64,000 nt of DNA from Dyella kyungheensis (GCF_016905005.1 NZ_JADIKC010000007.1:186001-250000); one strand, 5' to 3'. Counted from the first letter of the stretch, positions 49,898-59,649 are shown. Program-made: numbers and translations. Notes: generated by a model from the letters alone, not told the origin.

Positions 49898-51766
49898 TTA
49901 CTGCGCAGGCTGATAACGCAGGGTCAACATGTAGTTACGACCCGGCTGGTTGTAGTACCAGGCGGTCTCGTAGTCCTTGCCGAAGGCATTGTTGAGCGCC
50001 AGCTGCAGCTTGAAGTCGCGCGAGATGGCATACGCCACGCGCAGGTTGGTGATGGCATAGCCGCCCAGCGGATGCTGGTTGGCCAGGTCGTCGTAGCGAC
50101 GGCCCGAGACATACCAGGTGCCGCCCACGCTGAAGTCGCCGAAGCTGCGATCGAGATCGATGTTGCCGGTCTGGCGCGCACGGCGCGGCAACAGGTTGCC
50201 TTCGTAGGCGGCCGATTCGTCGCGCGGATCCAGCCAGGTGGCCGTACCCGTCACCAGCCAGCTCAGCACGTGTCCGCTCACCACGCCTTCCGCACCGCGG
50301 ATGCGTGCCTCGTCCACATTGCCCGGTGCCTGCGTCGCTGCGTCGTAGGTGATCAGGTCGGTCACGTTGTTGCGGAACGCATTCAACGACCAGTAGCCCC
50401 ACCCGTAGTTGCCGCGCAAACCCAGCTCGATATTCTTCGAGCGCTCGGGTTTCAGATCCGGATTGCCGTAGTACGGGTAGTACAGATCGTTGAAGGTCGG
50501 CGCCTTGAACGCGGTGCCGTAGCTGGCGGTGAGGCGCAGGGTCTGGGTGAAGTCCCAGCCCCACAGCACGCTGCCGGTGTTCTTGCTGCCGAACTGGCTG
50601 TTGTCGTCGTGGCGCACGCTGGCCTGCACGGACTGGCTGCCAAAGGTCTGCTGCCACTGCGCGAACACGCCGCGATCGATGCGGCTGTCGACCGGCAAGC
50701 CGGTGAATGCATTGTTGTAGCCTGCCGTGCTGTCCACTTGGTCGCGCTGCCAGTCGAAGCCCGTGCTGAGCAAGCCGCCCCAGAAGCCGACATCCGCCTG
50801 CAGCGTGCCGATGTCGCGGTGCGTGTCGAAGCGATCGACGTAGACGCCCTGGTAGAAGTCCTTGCTGAAGTCGCCGCTGGTGCCGAGGCTGAGCGTGAGC
50901 TTCACGTTGGACGCCGGTCGATAGTGCACGCTGCCGCCCACGATCTGCGTGGCGCTCTCGTCGGAGTCGGTATACGTGCCGTCGTAGTAGTTGTGACCTT
51001 CGCTGCGGAACAGGCGAACGTCCGCATCCCATTGCTCATCGAACTTGTAGCCGCCCTGCAGGGTCAGCGCGTTGTTGCGATAGCCGTCCTTGTCCGGCTG
51101 GTCGGCAAAGCAGGCGGCGCCGACTTCAGCCGCACCGACGCGACAGGAATTGATGCCGTGGGTCTGGTCGTGCGACGCCTCCAGCGAGTACCAGGCATCG
51201 CCACTCTTGCCGGCAAAACCGGCCGAACCAGTCAGCGTGCTGTAGCTGCCCACGCCCAGGCTGAAGGACGGCACGAACGCGCCTTCCGGGCGGCGGGTGA
51301 AGATCTGGATCACGCCGCCGATCGCTTCGGAGCCATACAGGCTGGAGAACGGACCGCGCACGATCTCGATGCGTTCGATCTGTTCGAGCGGGATGTCCTG
51401 CAGCGCAGCCGTGCCCAGCGTGGCCGAACCGATCTTGATGCCGTCGATCATCACCAGCACATGATCGGCTTCGGTGCCGCGCAGGAACGCACTGGTGGCC
51501 TTGCCCGGACCGCCGTTGTTGACGATGGACATGCCCGGCGTGCCGCGCAACAGCTCGCCCAGCGAGGCCGGCTGCAGGCGCTCGATATCGGCGCGGTCGA
51601 TCACCGTCACCGCGGACAGCGTCAGGTTCTGGGTCTGCTCGGTACGCGTGGCCGTGACCACCACGCCGTCGAGATTGGTGGTGTCGTCGGCGAACGCCGG
51701 CAAAATGATGGTCAAGAGCGCCGTCGCCAGTACGGAGCGACGGATCGTGGAAAGTCGGATGGTCAA
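49898..51766 (-). CDS. btuB: TonB-dependent vitamin B12 receptor BtuB
   Basis: Outer-membrane receptor of 622 residues: signal peptide SVLATALLTIILPAFA, plug domain beginning with the TonB-box-like LDGVVVTATRTEQ, then LGELLRGTPGMSIVNNGGPG and SLYGSEAIGG, and a 22-strand barrel ending in YMLTLRYQPAQ. The start is probably TTG at 51766 because GAGGAG lies 7 bases upstream and the signal peptide follows; any ATG further upstream would lie inside the riboswitch. First gene of the operon, 121 bases after the riboswitch. Confidence 0.94.
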   Translation of the reverse strand: MTIRLSTIRRSVLATALLTIILPAFADDTTNLDGVVVTATRTEQTQNLTLSAVTVIDRADIERLQPASLGELLRGTPGMSIVNNGGPGKATSAFLRGTEADHVLVMIDGIKIGSATLGTAALQDIPLEQIERIEIVRGPFSSLYGSEAIGGVIQIFTRRPEGAFVPSFSLGVGSYSTLTGSAGFAGKSGDAWYSLEASHDQTHGINSCRVGAAEVGAACFADQPDKDGYRNNALTLQGGYKFDEQWDADVRLFRSEGHNYYDGTYTDSDESATQIVGGSVHYRPASNVKLTLSLGTSGDFSKDFYQGVYVDRFDTHRDIGTLQADVGFWGGLLSTGFDWQRDQVDSTAGYNNAFTGLPVDSRIDRGVFAQWQQTFGSQSVQASVRHDDNSQFGSKNTGSVLWGWDFTQTLRLTASYGTAFKAPTFNDLYYPYYGNPDLKPERSKNIELGLRGNYGWGYWSLNAFRNNVTDLITYDAATQAPGNVDEARIRGAEGVVSGHVLSWLVTGTATWLDPRDESAAYEGNLLPRRARQTGNIDLDRSFGDFSVGGTWYVSGRRYDDLANQHPLGGYAITNLRVAYAISRDFKLQLALNNAFGKDYETAWYYNQPGRNYMLTLRYQPAQ

Positions 51767-51887
51767 AGTACTGCTCCTCAACCGCGCCTGCCCGCGCGGA
51801 TCGCATGGAAAATAGACAGGCGGAAGGAGCGTGGCGGCCGTGCGCGTGCGCGGCATCCATGACACGGCCCACCGCCAGTCTGGTCGT

Positions 51888-52082
51888 ACCTCAAGGCCGG
51901 TCTCCGGGCTCGCGGGCGAAGACGTCACGTCTTCCGGAACGACGCCTTCCCATGCGCTTGGCACAGTGGCTGATGTCGCTCCGCCGATCCCCATCTGGAT
52001 CGCGCCTGCCTACCGTTGCGGGGGCAGCTCCGGAATAGGCGCCTAAGCGCCGCACCGGATTCCCGTTTCAACTCCCAGCCGA
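51888..52082 (-). promoter_or_regulatory. Cobalamin (adenosylcobalamin) riboswitch
   Basis: On the minus strand the region reads GTTGAAACGGGAATCCGGTG (52072-52053), then GAGCTGCCCCCGCAACGGTA, then GCCACTGTGCCAAGCGCATG GGAAGGCG (51970-51943), and ends with the B12 box AGCCCGGAGACCGGCC (51910-51895). These are the conserved blocks of the cobalamin riboswitch in the expected order. It should reduce btuB and downstream cob expression when adenosylcobalamin is abundant. The remaining 120-base leader is the likely expression platform. Confidence 0.96.
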
Positions 52083-52197
52083 CTGGCTGGGGGTCACCTC
52101 AGGTCCGGGGATGGTAGCAGAGTGAGGCGTGTGGCCGCTGGGGCGAGGCAGGTTTTGGGGTGAGCCGTCTCGCCGGTTTCGTTCGTGCGCACGGTCC

Positions 52198-52278
52198 TGT
52201 GGGAGCGCACCCTGTGCGCGACAGCCGCGCTGGAGAGACCGCTCCGTAGGTTTGTCGCGCACAGGGTGCGCTCCCACA
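52198..52278. repeat. REP element pair (inverted)
   Basis: Perfect 26-base inverted arms: 52198-52223 (TGTGGGAGCGCACCCTGTGC followed by GCGACA) and 52253-52278. Same family as 2285, 11165, 59669/59832 and 62720. The spacer contains ACCGCTCCGT, shared with the pair at 11165, which marks these two as a subfamily. Located upstream of the btuB riboswitch and downstream of clpB. Confidence 0.88.
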
Positions 52279-52290
52279 GTAGATCCGCAG

Positions 52291-52367
52291 CTCCTGGCTC
52301 CTGGCTCTTGGCTCTTGGCTCTTGGCTCTTGGCTCTTGGCTCTTGGCTCTTGGCTCTTGGCTCTCGG
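52291..52367. repeat. Tandem array of eleven 7-bp units (CTCTTGG)
   Basis: Eleven consecutive heptamers: two CTCCTGG, eight CTCTTGG and one CTCTCGG. Uniform central copies flanked by variants at both ends suit expansion and contraction by replication slippage. It starts 12 bases after a REP arm. No gene covers it; frames reading through it give Ser/Gln/Glu/Pro/Arg repeats without family support. Confidence 0.92.
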
Positions 52368-52790
52368 GGGTCCCCGTATGACGCGGCGGGTGGGTGGAGG
52401 AAAGCCCGCAGGGTGGCCCGCATGGATGCGGGCCAGTTTTTCGCCAGGGCAGGATGCCCTGTCGAAAAACCCCGGAGCCCACCCGCGCACCTGGAGGGCG
52501 CAGCCCGGAAGGCGCGTCATCCGGGGGGCCCTTCTCTTTGGTTACTTTCTCTTGGGCAAGCAAGAGAAAGTGACCCGGCCTCCGGCAGGAGGACGGAAGC
52601 CCGCGGCAGGCGAGCCAGGTCGCGGCAAAGCGACAACCAAGTACCGAGGCTCTGGATCCCGGCCTGCGCCGGGATGACGAGCAAAAGAGGACTGCGGCAC
52701 GTCCACACAATGAGGCTAGGTTGGCCCCTCACCCCAACCCTCTCGCCAGAGGGGAGAGGGAGCAGATGGTGGCTCGTTGAATGGACGTCC
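52368..52790. repeat. Nest of interspersed repeats in a gene-free region
   Basis: No credible gene is seen between the riboswitch and clpB. The stretch holds an inverted repeat GGTTACTTTCTCTTG / CAAGAGAAAGTGACC (52540-52554 and 52561-52575, one mismatch), a single arm of the CTGGATCCCGGCCTGCGCC family (52651-52679, related to 37031), and a CCCTCTC...GGAGAGGG inverted repeat (52738-52760). All three resemble widely dispersed intergenic elements that are often mis-annotated as small proteins in proteobacterial genomes. Confidence 0.7.
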
Positions 52791-52828
52791 AAAACAAAAC
52801 GCCCGCCCTGCTTGCATAGGACGGGCGC
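52791..52828 (-). terminator. Intrinsic terminator of clpB
   Basis: Read on the minus strand, CGCCCGTCC pairs with GGGCGGGCG (one mismatch) around an eleven-base loop and is followed by TTTTGTTTT. It lies 32 bases after the clpB stop codon. Confidence 0.8.
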
Positions 52829-52860
52829 TACAACCATCAAATCAACAGGACGCCAGCGCG

Positions 52861-55443
52861 TTACAGCGTGTGGAACGCCAGATGTCCCTGCTCCGCCTCC
52901 ACCACGATGGTGGCCCCCGCCGCAAACTTCCCTTCCAGGATCTGCCGCGCCAACGGATTCTCCAGCTGCTGCTGGATCGCCCGCTTCAGCGGCCTTGCGC
53001 CATACACCGGATCGAAGCCCACGTTGCCGAGCAGATCCAGCGCCTTGTCGCTGATCTCCATGCGCAGCTGGCGTTCGGCCAGACGCTTCTCCAGATAGGT
53101 GAGCTGGATCAGCGCGATCTTGCGGATCTGCTTCTTGTCCAGCGGGCGGAACACCACCAGCTCATCGAGCCGGTTGATGAACTCCGGACGGAAGTGCGCC
53201 TGCACCACGGCCAGCACCGACGCCTTCATCTGCATGTAATCCGCTTCGCTGTCGCCCGCCTGCTCCTGGATCATCTGGGAGCCCAGGTTGGACGTCATCA
53301 CGATCACGGTGTTGCGGAAGTCGACGGTGCGCCCTTGTCCATCGGTGAGGCGACCATCGTCCAGCACCTGCAGCAGGATGTTGAATACATCCGGATGCGC
53401 CTTCTCCACTTCGTCCAACAGGATCACGCTGTACGGACGACGACGCACGGCCTCCGTGAGATAGCCGCCCTCCTCGTAACCCACGTAACCCGGGGGCGCA
53501 CCGATCAGGCGGCTGACGGAGTGCTTCTCCATGAACTCGCTCATGTCGATGCGCACCATCGCATCCTGCGTGTCGAACATGAACTCGGCCAGCGCCTTGC
53601 ACAGCTCCGTCTTGCCCACGCCGGTGGGACCGAGGAACAGGAACGAGCCGTTCGGGCGGTTGGGATCGGACAGGCCCGCGCGCGAACGACGGATGGCATC
53701 GGAGACGGCACGCACGGCCTCGTCCTGGCCCACCACGCGCTTGTGCAGCGCCTCTTCCATGTGCAGCAGCTTGTCGCGCTCGCCTTCGAGCATCTTGTTG
53801 ACGGGAATGCCCGTCCAGCGCGACACGACCTCGGCGATTTCTTCCTCGGTGACGCGATCCTGCACCAGCTTGAAGTCCTGCTTCTCCGCGGCCTGCGCGG
53901 CAGCGAGCTGCTTTTCCAGTTCGGGCAGCTTGCCGTACTGGATCTCGCTCATCTTGGCGTAGTCCTGCCGGCGCTGCGCCGCTTCCAGCTCGACGCGCGC
54001 GGCCTCGATCTGCTCCTTCACCTTGGTCGCGCCCTGCAGCGCCGCCTTTTCGGACTTCCAGATTTCGTTGAGGTCGGAGAATTCGCGCTCCAGCTTTTCG
54101 ATGTCCGTGTCGAGATCGGCGAGGCGCTTCCTGGAGGCGTCGTCGGTTTCCTTCTTCAGCATCTCGCGCTGGATCTTCAGCTGGATCAGGCGGCGCTCCA
54201 GGCGATCGAGTTCCTCCGGCTTGGAATCGATTTCCATGCGGATGCGCGAGGCCGCTTCGTCCATCAGGTCGATCGCCTTGTCTGGCAGCTGGCGATCGGG
54301 GATATAGCGATTGGACAGCGTGGCTGCCGCCACGATCGCCGGGTCGGTGATCTCCACGCCGTGGTGCACCGCGTAGCGCTCCTTCAGGCCGCGCAGGATC
54401 GCGATGGTGTCCTCCACGCTGGGCTCGCCCACGTAGACCTTCTGGAAACGGCGCTCCAGCGCGGCGTCCTTCTCGATGTACTTGCGGTATTCGTCCAGCG
54501 TGGTGGCGCCGATGCAATGCAGCTCGCCGCGCGCGAGCGCCGGCTTGAGCATGTTGCCGGCGTCCATGGCGCCATCGGCCTTGCCGGCGCCGACCATGGT
54601 GTGCAGTTCGTCGATGAAAAGGATCACGCGACCTTCCTGCTTGGACAGATCGTTCAGCACCGCCTTGAGGCGCTCTTCGAACTCGCCGCGGAACTTCGCG
54701 CCGGCAATCAGCGCGCCCATGTCCAGCGAGAGCACGCGACGGTCACGCAGGCCTTCGGGCACTTCGCCCTTCACGATGCGCTGCGCCAGTCCTTCGACGA
54801 TGGCGGTCTTGCCCACGCCGGGCTCGCCGATCAGCACCGGGTTGTTCTTGGTGCGACGCTGCAGCACCTGGATGGTGCGGCGGATTTCCTCGTCGCGGCC
54901 GATCACCGGATCGAGCTTGCCCGACTCGGCGCGCGCCGTGAGATCGATGCAATATTTCTCCAGCGCCTGGCGCTGCTCCTCGGCGTTTTCGCTCTGCACT
55001 TTTTCTCCGCCGCGCAGCTTCTCAATGGCCGCCTCGACGTTCGCCTTGGTGGCCCCGGCCGCCTTGAGCGCCGAGCCCAGCTCGCCCTTGTCTTCCAGCG
55101 CCGCCAGCACGAACAGTTCGCTGGCGATGAACTGATCGCCGCGCTGCTGCGCCAGCTTGTCGGTGAGGTTGAGCAGGCGGGTGAGTTCGTTGCCCACATG
55201 GATATTGCCTTCCTGCCCGCTGACGCGCGGCAGGCGTTCCACCATTTCGTTCACACGCTGGCGCAGCGTGGGCACATTCACCTGCGCCTGGGTCAGCAAC
55301 GGCGCGGTGGAGCCGCCCTGCTGGTCGAGCAGCGCAGCCATCACGTGCACCGGTTCAAGCATGTTGTTGTCGCGACCCACGGCAAGCGACTGGGCATCCG
55401 CCAGTGCCTGCTGAAAACGCGACGTAAGTTTGTCCATCCTCAT
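52861..55443 (-). CDS. clpB: ATP-dependent disaggregase/chaperone ClpB
   Basis: Hsp100 protein of 860 residues. N-terminal Clp-N domain ([21 protein letters not shown]), AAA-1 with Walker [17 protein letters not shown], a middle coiled-coil domain (about 405-525, [17 protein letters not shown]), AAA-2 with Walker [17 protein letters not shown] and the C-terminal D2 small domain. The middle domain separates it from ClpA/ClpC. It reactivates aggregated proteins with DnaK. ATG 55443 has GAGGGGA upstream. I could not identify a convincing sigma32 promoter before it. Confidence 0.97.
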   Translation of the reverse strand: MRMDKLTSRFQQALADAQSLAVGRDNNMLEPVHVMAALLDQQGGSTAPLLTQAQVNVPTLRQRVNEMVERLPRVSGQEGNIHVGNELTRLLNLTDKLAQQRGDQFIASELFVLAALEDKGELGSALKAAGATKANVEAAIEKLRGGEKVQSENAEEQRQALEKYCIDLTARAESGKLDPVIGRDEEIRRTIQVLQRRTKNNPVLIGEPGVGKTAIVEGLAQRIVKGEVPEGLRDRRVLSLDMGALIAGAKFRGEFEERLKAVLNDLSKQEGRVILFIDELHTMVGAGKADGAMDAGNMLKPALARGELHCIGATTLDEYRKYIEKDAALERRFQKVYVGEPSVEDTIAILRGLKERYAVHHGVEITDPAIVAAATLSNRYIPDRQLPDKAIDLMDEAASRIRMEIDSKPEELDRLERRLIQLKIQREMLKKETDDASRKRLADLDTDIEKLEREFSDLNEIWKSEKAALQGATKVKEQIEAARVELEAAQRRQDYAKMSEIQYGKLPELEKQLAAAQAAEKQDFKLVQDRVTEEEIAEVVSRWTGIPVNKMLEGERDKLLHMEEALHKRVVGQDEAVRAVSDAIRRSRAGLSDPNRPNGSFLFLGPTGVGKTELCKALAEFMFDTQDAMVRIDMSEFMEKHSVSRLIGAPPGYVGYEEGGYLTEAVRRRPYSVILLDEVEKAHPDVFNILLQVLDDGRLTDGQGRTVDFRNTVIVMTSNLGSQMIQEQAGDSEADYMQMKASVLAVVQAHFRPEFINRLDELVVFRPLDKKQIRKIALIQLTYLEKRLAERQLRMEISDKALDLLGNVGFDPVYGARPLKRAIQQQLENPLARQILEGKFAAGATIVVEAEQGHLAFHTL

Positions 55444-55644
55444 GGGGTGTCCCCTCGATCAATAGGATCTGGCAGCCCTCGCCGCCACTGCAAAAACACA
55501 TGCGGATCACTCGCGCGTGATTCAAGCCACGTCAACGCCAGGTGTACGACATTTCTTCAGCCTGCGCTGCCAATCACCCAGAGCTTGCCTTCACATTTGG
55601 CTTGATAGTCTGGCCTCGTGCTATCCCCCGTGCCCCACTCCACC

Positions 55645-56448
55645 ATGTCCGCCCAACCGTCTCTCCCGGCTCCGCCATTGCCAGGCGTCGATGATCGCTG
55701 GGCGTTGTTTCTGGATGTCGACGGTACGCTGCTCGACTTCGCCGATCATCCGGATCACGTCTATGTCGATTCGCGCCTGAGCGAACTGATCGAGGACCTC
55801 TACGGCACCCTCGATGGCGCGCTTGCGCTGGTGAGCGGTCGCAGCCTGGACGACCTGGACGATCTGTTTAGCCATCCGCCGTGGGCGATGGCCGGTCTGC
55901 ATGGGCTGGAACTGCGCGGCGTCGACGGCCGCTATCGCGGCGTGCACATCGGCGCCAGTCGCCGGTCGCTGGTTCGCGACATCGCCGGCACCATCGCCGG
56001 CGAGTTTCCCGGCGTGCTGGTGGAAGACAAAGGGATGGCGGTCGCCCTGCATTGCCGCACCTCGCCGCAACTGTTCGAACGCTTGCGCGAGCGTGTGCGG
56101 GAGGTACTGCCTTCGTTGGCCGGCTACGAAATGCAGCCGGGCAACATGGTGATCGAACTGAAGCCCGAGGGCATGGACAAGGGTTCGGCGGTGGCCAACC
56201 TGATGTCCGCATGGCCCTTCCGTGGCCGCGTGCCTGTCTATGTCGGCGACGATCTCACCGACGAACACGGCTTTTCCACGGCCAATCTTCAGAGCGGACT
56301 GAGCATTCGCGTGGGTTCCCGCGAACCGAGCCTCGCCCGCTATTCGCTGTCGGAGCCTGCCGCCGCGCGGGCCTGGCTGTTCCGCGTGCTGCACGCACTC
56401 AAGCATGGAGCTCTGTCGCATGCCCACTCCTCTGGAGGAAATGCCTGA
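55645..56448 (+). CDS. otsB: Trehalose-6-phosphate phosphatase
   Basis: HAD-superfamily phosphatase of 267 residues (276 if the GTG at 55618 is used). The nucleophile motif is ALFLDVDGTLLDFADHP, motif II is ALVSGRSLDDLD, and the metal-binding motif is VYVGDDLTDEHGF; the Lys motif lies in PEGMDKGSAVANL. It dephosphorylates trehalose-6-phosphate made by OtsA. Its 3' end overlaps the next gene, and the operon otsB-GH15-otsA diverges from clpB. Confidence 0.95.
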   Translation: MSAQPSLPAPPLPGVDDRWALFLDVDGTLLDFADHPDHVYVDSRLSELIEDLYGTLDGALALVSGRSLDDLDDLFSHPPWAMAGLHGLELRGVDGRYRGVHIGASRRSLVRDIAGTIAGEFPGVLVEDKGMAVALHCRTSPQLFERLRERVREVLPSLAGYEMQPGNMVIELKPEGMDKGSAVANLMSAWPFRGRVPVYVGDDLTDEHGFSTANLQSGLSIRVGSREPSLARYSLSEPAAARAWLFRVLHALKHGALSHAHSSGGNA

Positions 56449-58261
56449 CACCCAGCCTGATCCCCAGTCCAAGCCGGAGCCGAAGTCGTCTCTGGAACTG
56501 GGTGTCATCGGCAACGGCAGCGTTGCCGCGCTCATCGACGGGCGCGGCCGCATCGTCTGGTGTTGCCTGCCCCGCTTCGACGGCGACGCGAGCTTCTGCG
56601 CGCTGCTGTCGCCACAGTGTGAAGGGGGCGACTGGTCGATCGAGCTGGAAGATATCGATCGCGCCGAACAGCACTACATGCCCAATACCGCGGTGCTGGT
56701 GACGCGCCTGTACGACCATCACGGCTCGGGCGTGGAGATCGTCGACTATATGCCGCGCTTTCGCACGCGCGGACGTTTCTATCACCCGGTGCTTATCGCA
56801 CGCCGCGTCCGTCCCATCGGCGGTTCGCCGCGCATCCGCGTACGGCTGCGTCCGCTGTGCAAGTACGGCAGCGAAGTGCCGCACTTCACCGCGGGCAGCA
56901 ATCACATCCGCTTCCTGCTCGACGGCGTGGTGCAGCGCCTGACCAGCGACGTGGCTTCCACCATGATCGAACGCGGCCTGCCGTTCTTCCTGGAGAAACC
57001 CGCGCATTTCGTCTTCGGGCCCGATGAAACGCTCACCGAGAGCCCGGCGGACTTCATTCACCACACGCTGGAAAACACGCTCACCTATTGGCGCGAGTGG
57101 GTGCGCAATCTATCGGTGCCGTACGAGTGGCAGGAGCCGATCATCCGCGCCGCCATCACCCTGAAGCTGTGCCAATACGAGGCGACCGGCGCCATCGTCG
57201 CCGCGCTCACTACCTCCATTCCCGAGTCGGCCAATTCGGGACGCAACTGGGACTACCGCTACTGCTGGCTCCGCGACGCCGCCTTCACCGTGCGCGCACT
57301 CAATCGTCTCGGCGCCACCCGCAGCATGGAGGAGTACATCCGCTACGTCTTCAACCTGGTCGCCAGCGATGGCGACAACGAGATAGGACCGGTGTTTGGC
57401 ATCACCTTCGAACACAAACTGCCCGAAACGCAGGTGGCCAGCCTTGCCGGCTACCGCGGCATGGGTCCGGTGCGCGTGGGCAACGACGCCTGGCGGCAAC
57501 GCCAGAACGATGTCTACGGCTCGGTGGTGCTCGCCTCCGCGCAGATATTCTTCGACCGGCGGCTGGAGCATCCCGGCAACGAACTCACCTTCCGACGCCT
57601 CGAACGCATGGGCGAGCTGGCACTGCGCGTGGCCGAAACGCCGGATGCGGGGCTGTGGGAATACCGCGGTCGCGCCGCCGTGCACACCTATTCCGCCGCC
57701 ATGTGCTGGGCCGCCTGCGACCGCCTTGCGCACATCGCCACCGAACTGGGCCTGGACGACCGTGCCCGCTACTGGCACGACGAGGCGGTGGCCTTGCACG
57801 CGCGCATCGAGGCGCGCGCGTGGAACGAAAAGCTGGGCACGTTCGTGGATGCCTACGATGGCGAACACCTCGACGCGAGCCTGTTGCTGCTGGCCGACAT
57901 CGGCTTCGTCAACGCCATGGACCCGCGCTTCATCGCCACCGTCGATGCCATCGGCGAAGCGCTGGGCCGCGGCGATTACCTGTTCCGCTACATCGCACCC
58001 GACGATTTCGGCGCACCGGAAACCAGCTTCAACATCTGCACCTTCTGGTTCATCGAGGCGCTGGCCGCCACCGGCCGCCGGGAGCGCGCGCGCATGATGT
58101 TCGAGCACATGCTGGCGCAACGAAATCCCCTGGGCCTGTTGTCGGAAGACATCGCGCCGGCGAACGGCGAGCACTGGGGCAATTTCCCGCAGACCTATTC
58201 GATGGTGGGCCTGATCCAGGCCGCGATGCGTCTATCCAGACGCTGGGAGGACGCCCTGTGA
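56420..58261 (+). CDS. Glycoside hydrolase family 15 protein (glucoamylase/trehalase-like)
   Basis: Protein of about 613 residues. An N-terminal beta domain (LGVIGNGSVAALIDGRGRIVWCCLPRFDG) is followed by the (alpha/alpha)6 catalytic barrel with SGRNWDYRYCWLRDAAFTVRAL, GLWEYRG and GLLSEDIAPANGEHWGNFPQTYS, including the expected catalytic acids. There is no signal peptide, so it acts in the cytosol. GH15 relatives include glucoamylases and, in mycobacteria, trehalases; between otsB and otsA a role in trehalose breakdown or glucan turnover is likely. The start could be 56405, 56420 or 56441; 56420 has GGAG at a good distance. It overlaps both neighbours. Confidence 0.88.
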   Translation: MPTPLEEMPDTQPDPQSKPEPKSSLELGVIGNGSVAALIDGRGRIVWCCLPRFDGDASFCALLSPQCEGGDWSIELEDIDRAEQHYMPNTAVLVTRLYDHHGSGVEIVDYMPRFRTRGRFYHPVLIARRVRPIGGSPRIRVRLRPLCKYGSEVPHFTAGSNHIRFLLDGVVQRLTSDVASTMIERGLPFFLEKPAHFVFGPDETLTESPADFIHHTLENTLTYWREWVRNLSVPYEWQEPIIRAAITLKLCQYEATGAIVAALTTSIPESANSGRNWDYRYCWLRDAAFTVRALNRLGATRSMEEYIRYVFNLVASDGDNEIGPVFGITFEHKLPETQVASLAGYRGMGPVRVGNDAWRQRQNDVYGSVVLASAQIFFDRRLEHPGNELTFRRLERMGELALRVAETPDAGLWEYRGRAAVHTYSAAMCWAACDRLAHIATELGLDDRARYWHDEAVALHARIEARAWNEKLGTFVDAYDGEHLDASLLLLADIGFVNAMDPRFIATVDAIGEALGRGDYLFRYIAPDDFGAPETSFNICTFWFIEALAATGRRERARMMFEHMLAQRNPLGLLSEDIAPANGEHWGNFPQTYSMVGLIQAAMRLSRRWEDAL

Positions 58262-59649
58262 TGATGGCTGGAAGAAACAGCGGTCAAGGACGACTGATCG
58301 TGGTTTCAAACCGAGTGGCCCTTCCCGACCAGACCGCCACCGGCGGCCTGGCATCTGCCATGCGGGCGTCCCTGCAGGAGCGCGGAGGCGTGTGGTTTGG
58401 CTGGAGCGGCAAGGTGGCTCGTCAAACCGCCAGCGAAGTGCACAAGCAATCCGATGGCGTGGTGGAATACGCCACCATCGATCTTTCCCGCACCGATCAC
58501 GACGATTTCTACGATGGCTTCGCCAATCGCACGTTGTGGCCGCTGCTGCATTACCGGCCCGATCTGGTCGATTACGACCGCAAGCACCTGGCCGGCTATC
58601 TGCGCGTCAACAACCTGTTCGCCGAGCAGCTGATCTCACTGATCGGGCCGAACGACCTGGTGTGGATCAACGACTATCACCTGATTCCGCTGGCCGCCAT
58701 GCTGCGCGAACGCGGCGTGCGCAATCGCATCGGCTTCTTCCTGCATACGCCGTTGCCGGCCGCCAGCCTGCTGATCGCACTGCCGCGTCATCGCGAGTTG
58801 CTGGAAACGCTGGCGAGCTATGACCTGGTGGGCCTGCACACGCCGCGCGACCAACGTGCGCTGGAGGAATATTTCCTCTACGAAGTGGGCGCCAGCATGC
58901 GCCGCGACGGCCGCATCCGCACGCCGCAAGGACGCACCTTCCGCGCCGAGGTGTTTCCCATCGGCATCGATACCGCCCAGGTGGCCGAATCGGCCAGCCA
59001 TGCCGACGAGCACGAGGAAATCAACGACCTCAAGCAGAGCCTGGAAGGCCGTGCGCTGATCATCGGCGTCGACCGGCTGGATTACTCCAAGGGCCTGCCC
59101 GAGCGTTTCCACGCCTATGCGCGCCTGCTTGAGCGTTCGCCGCAATTGCATCGCAAAGTGACCTTCCTGCAGATCGCGCCGCCCTCGCGCGGCGGCGTGC
59201 CGGAATACCGCCAGATCCGCCGCGAACTCGAACGCATGGCCGGCCACATCAACGGCATGTATGCCGCGCCGGACTGGGTGCCGATCCGCTACGTCAACAA
59301 CTCGTTCCCGCACAGCCTGCTCAGCGGCTACTACCGCATCGCGCGGGTAGGCCTGGTAACGCCGCTGCGCGACGGCATGAACCTGGTCGCCAAGGAATAC
59401 GTGGCGAGCCAGAATCCGGACGATCCGGGCGTACTGGTGTTGTCGCGCTTCGCCGGCGCGGCACAGGAATTGCGCGATGCGTTGCTGGTCAATCCAGCCG
59501 ATACCGAGGAAGTGGCCGAGGCGCTGGGCATCGCGCTGGAAATGTCCCTGCACGAGCGCCGCGTGCGCTGGCGCCGGATGATGGATGTGCTGGAGAAGCA
59601 GGACGTGACCGCCTGGCGCAATGCGTTCTTGCGGGACCTGGCGGGCTAA
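58261..59649 (+). CDS. otsA: Alpha,alpha-trehalose-phosphate synthase (UDP/GDP-forming)
   Basis: GT20 glycosyltransferase of 462 residues that joins UDP-glucose and glucose-6-phosphate. LIVVSNRVALP and the Gly loop GGLASAM at the N-terminus, VWINDYHLIPLAAML, GVDRLDYSKGLPERF, then PLRDGMNLVAKEYVA and VLSRFAGAAQEL in the nucleotide-sugar site. ATG 58261 shares one base with the GH15 stop (TGATG) and has GGGAGG nine bases upstream. The last 30 codons are duplicated downstream with the adjoining REP arm. Confidence 0.96.
   Translation: MMAGRNSGQGRLIVVSNRVALPDQTATGGLASAMRASLQERGGVWFGWSGKVARQTASEVHKQSDGVVEYATIDLSRTDHDDFYDGFANRTLWPLLHYRPDLVDYDRKHLAGYLRVNNLFAEQLISLIGPNDLVWINDYHLIPLAAMLRERGVRNRIGFFLHTPLPAASLLIALPRHRELLETLASYDLVGLHTPRDQRALEEYFLYEVGASMRRDGRIRTPQGRTFRAEVFPIGIDTAQVAESASHADEHEEINDLKQSLEGRALIIGVDRLDYSKGLPERFHAYARLLERSPQLHRKVTFLQIAPPSRGGVPEYRQIRRELERMAGHINGMYAAPDWVPIRYVNNSFPHSLLSGYYRIARVGLVTPLRDGMNLVAKEYVASQNPDDPGVLVLSRFAGAAQELRDALLVNPADTEEVAEALGIALEMSLHERRVRWRRMMDVLEKQDVTAWRNAFLRDLAG

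Noticed and set aside
52291-52367. CRISPR array
   Set aside because: The unit is 7 bases with no spacers, and no cas genes are present.
52094-52710. Overlapping small proteins with EPRAKSQ repeats upstream of btuB
   Set aside because: The repeats are the translation of the 7-bp array, and the rest covers REP and other dispersed elements; such frames are a common annotation artefact.
55444-55520. Heat-shock (sigma32) promoter of clpB
   Set aside because: No convincing CTTGAAA-type -35 with CCCCAT-type -10 at the proper spacing was seen upstream of the start.
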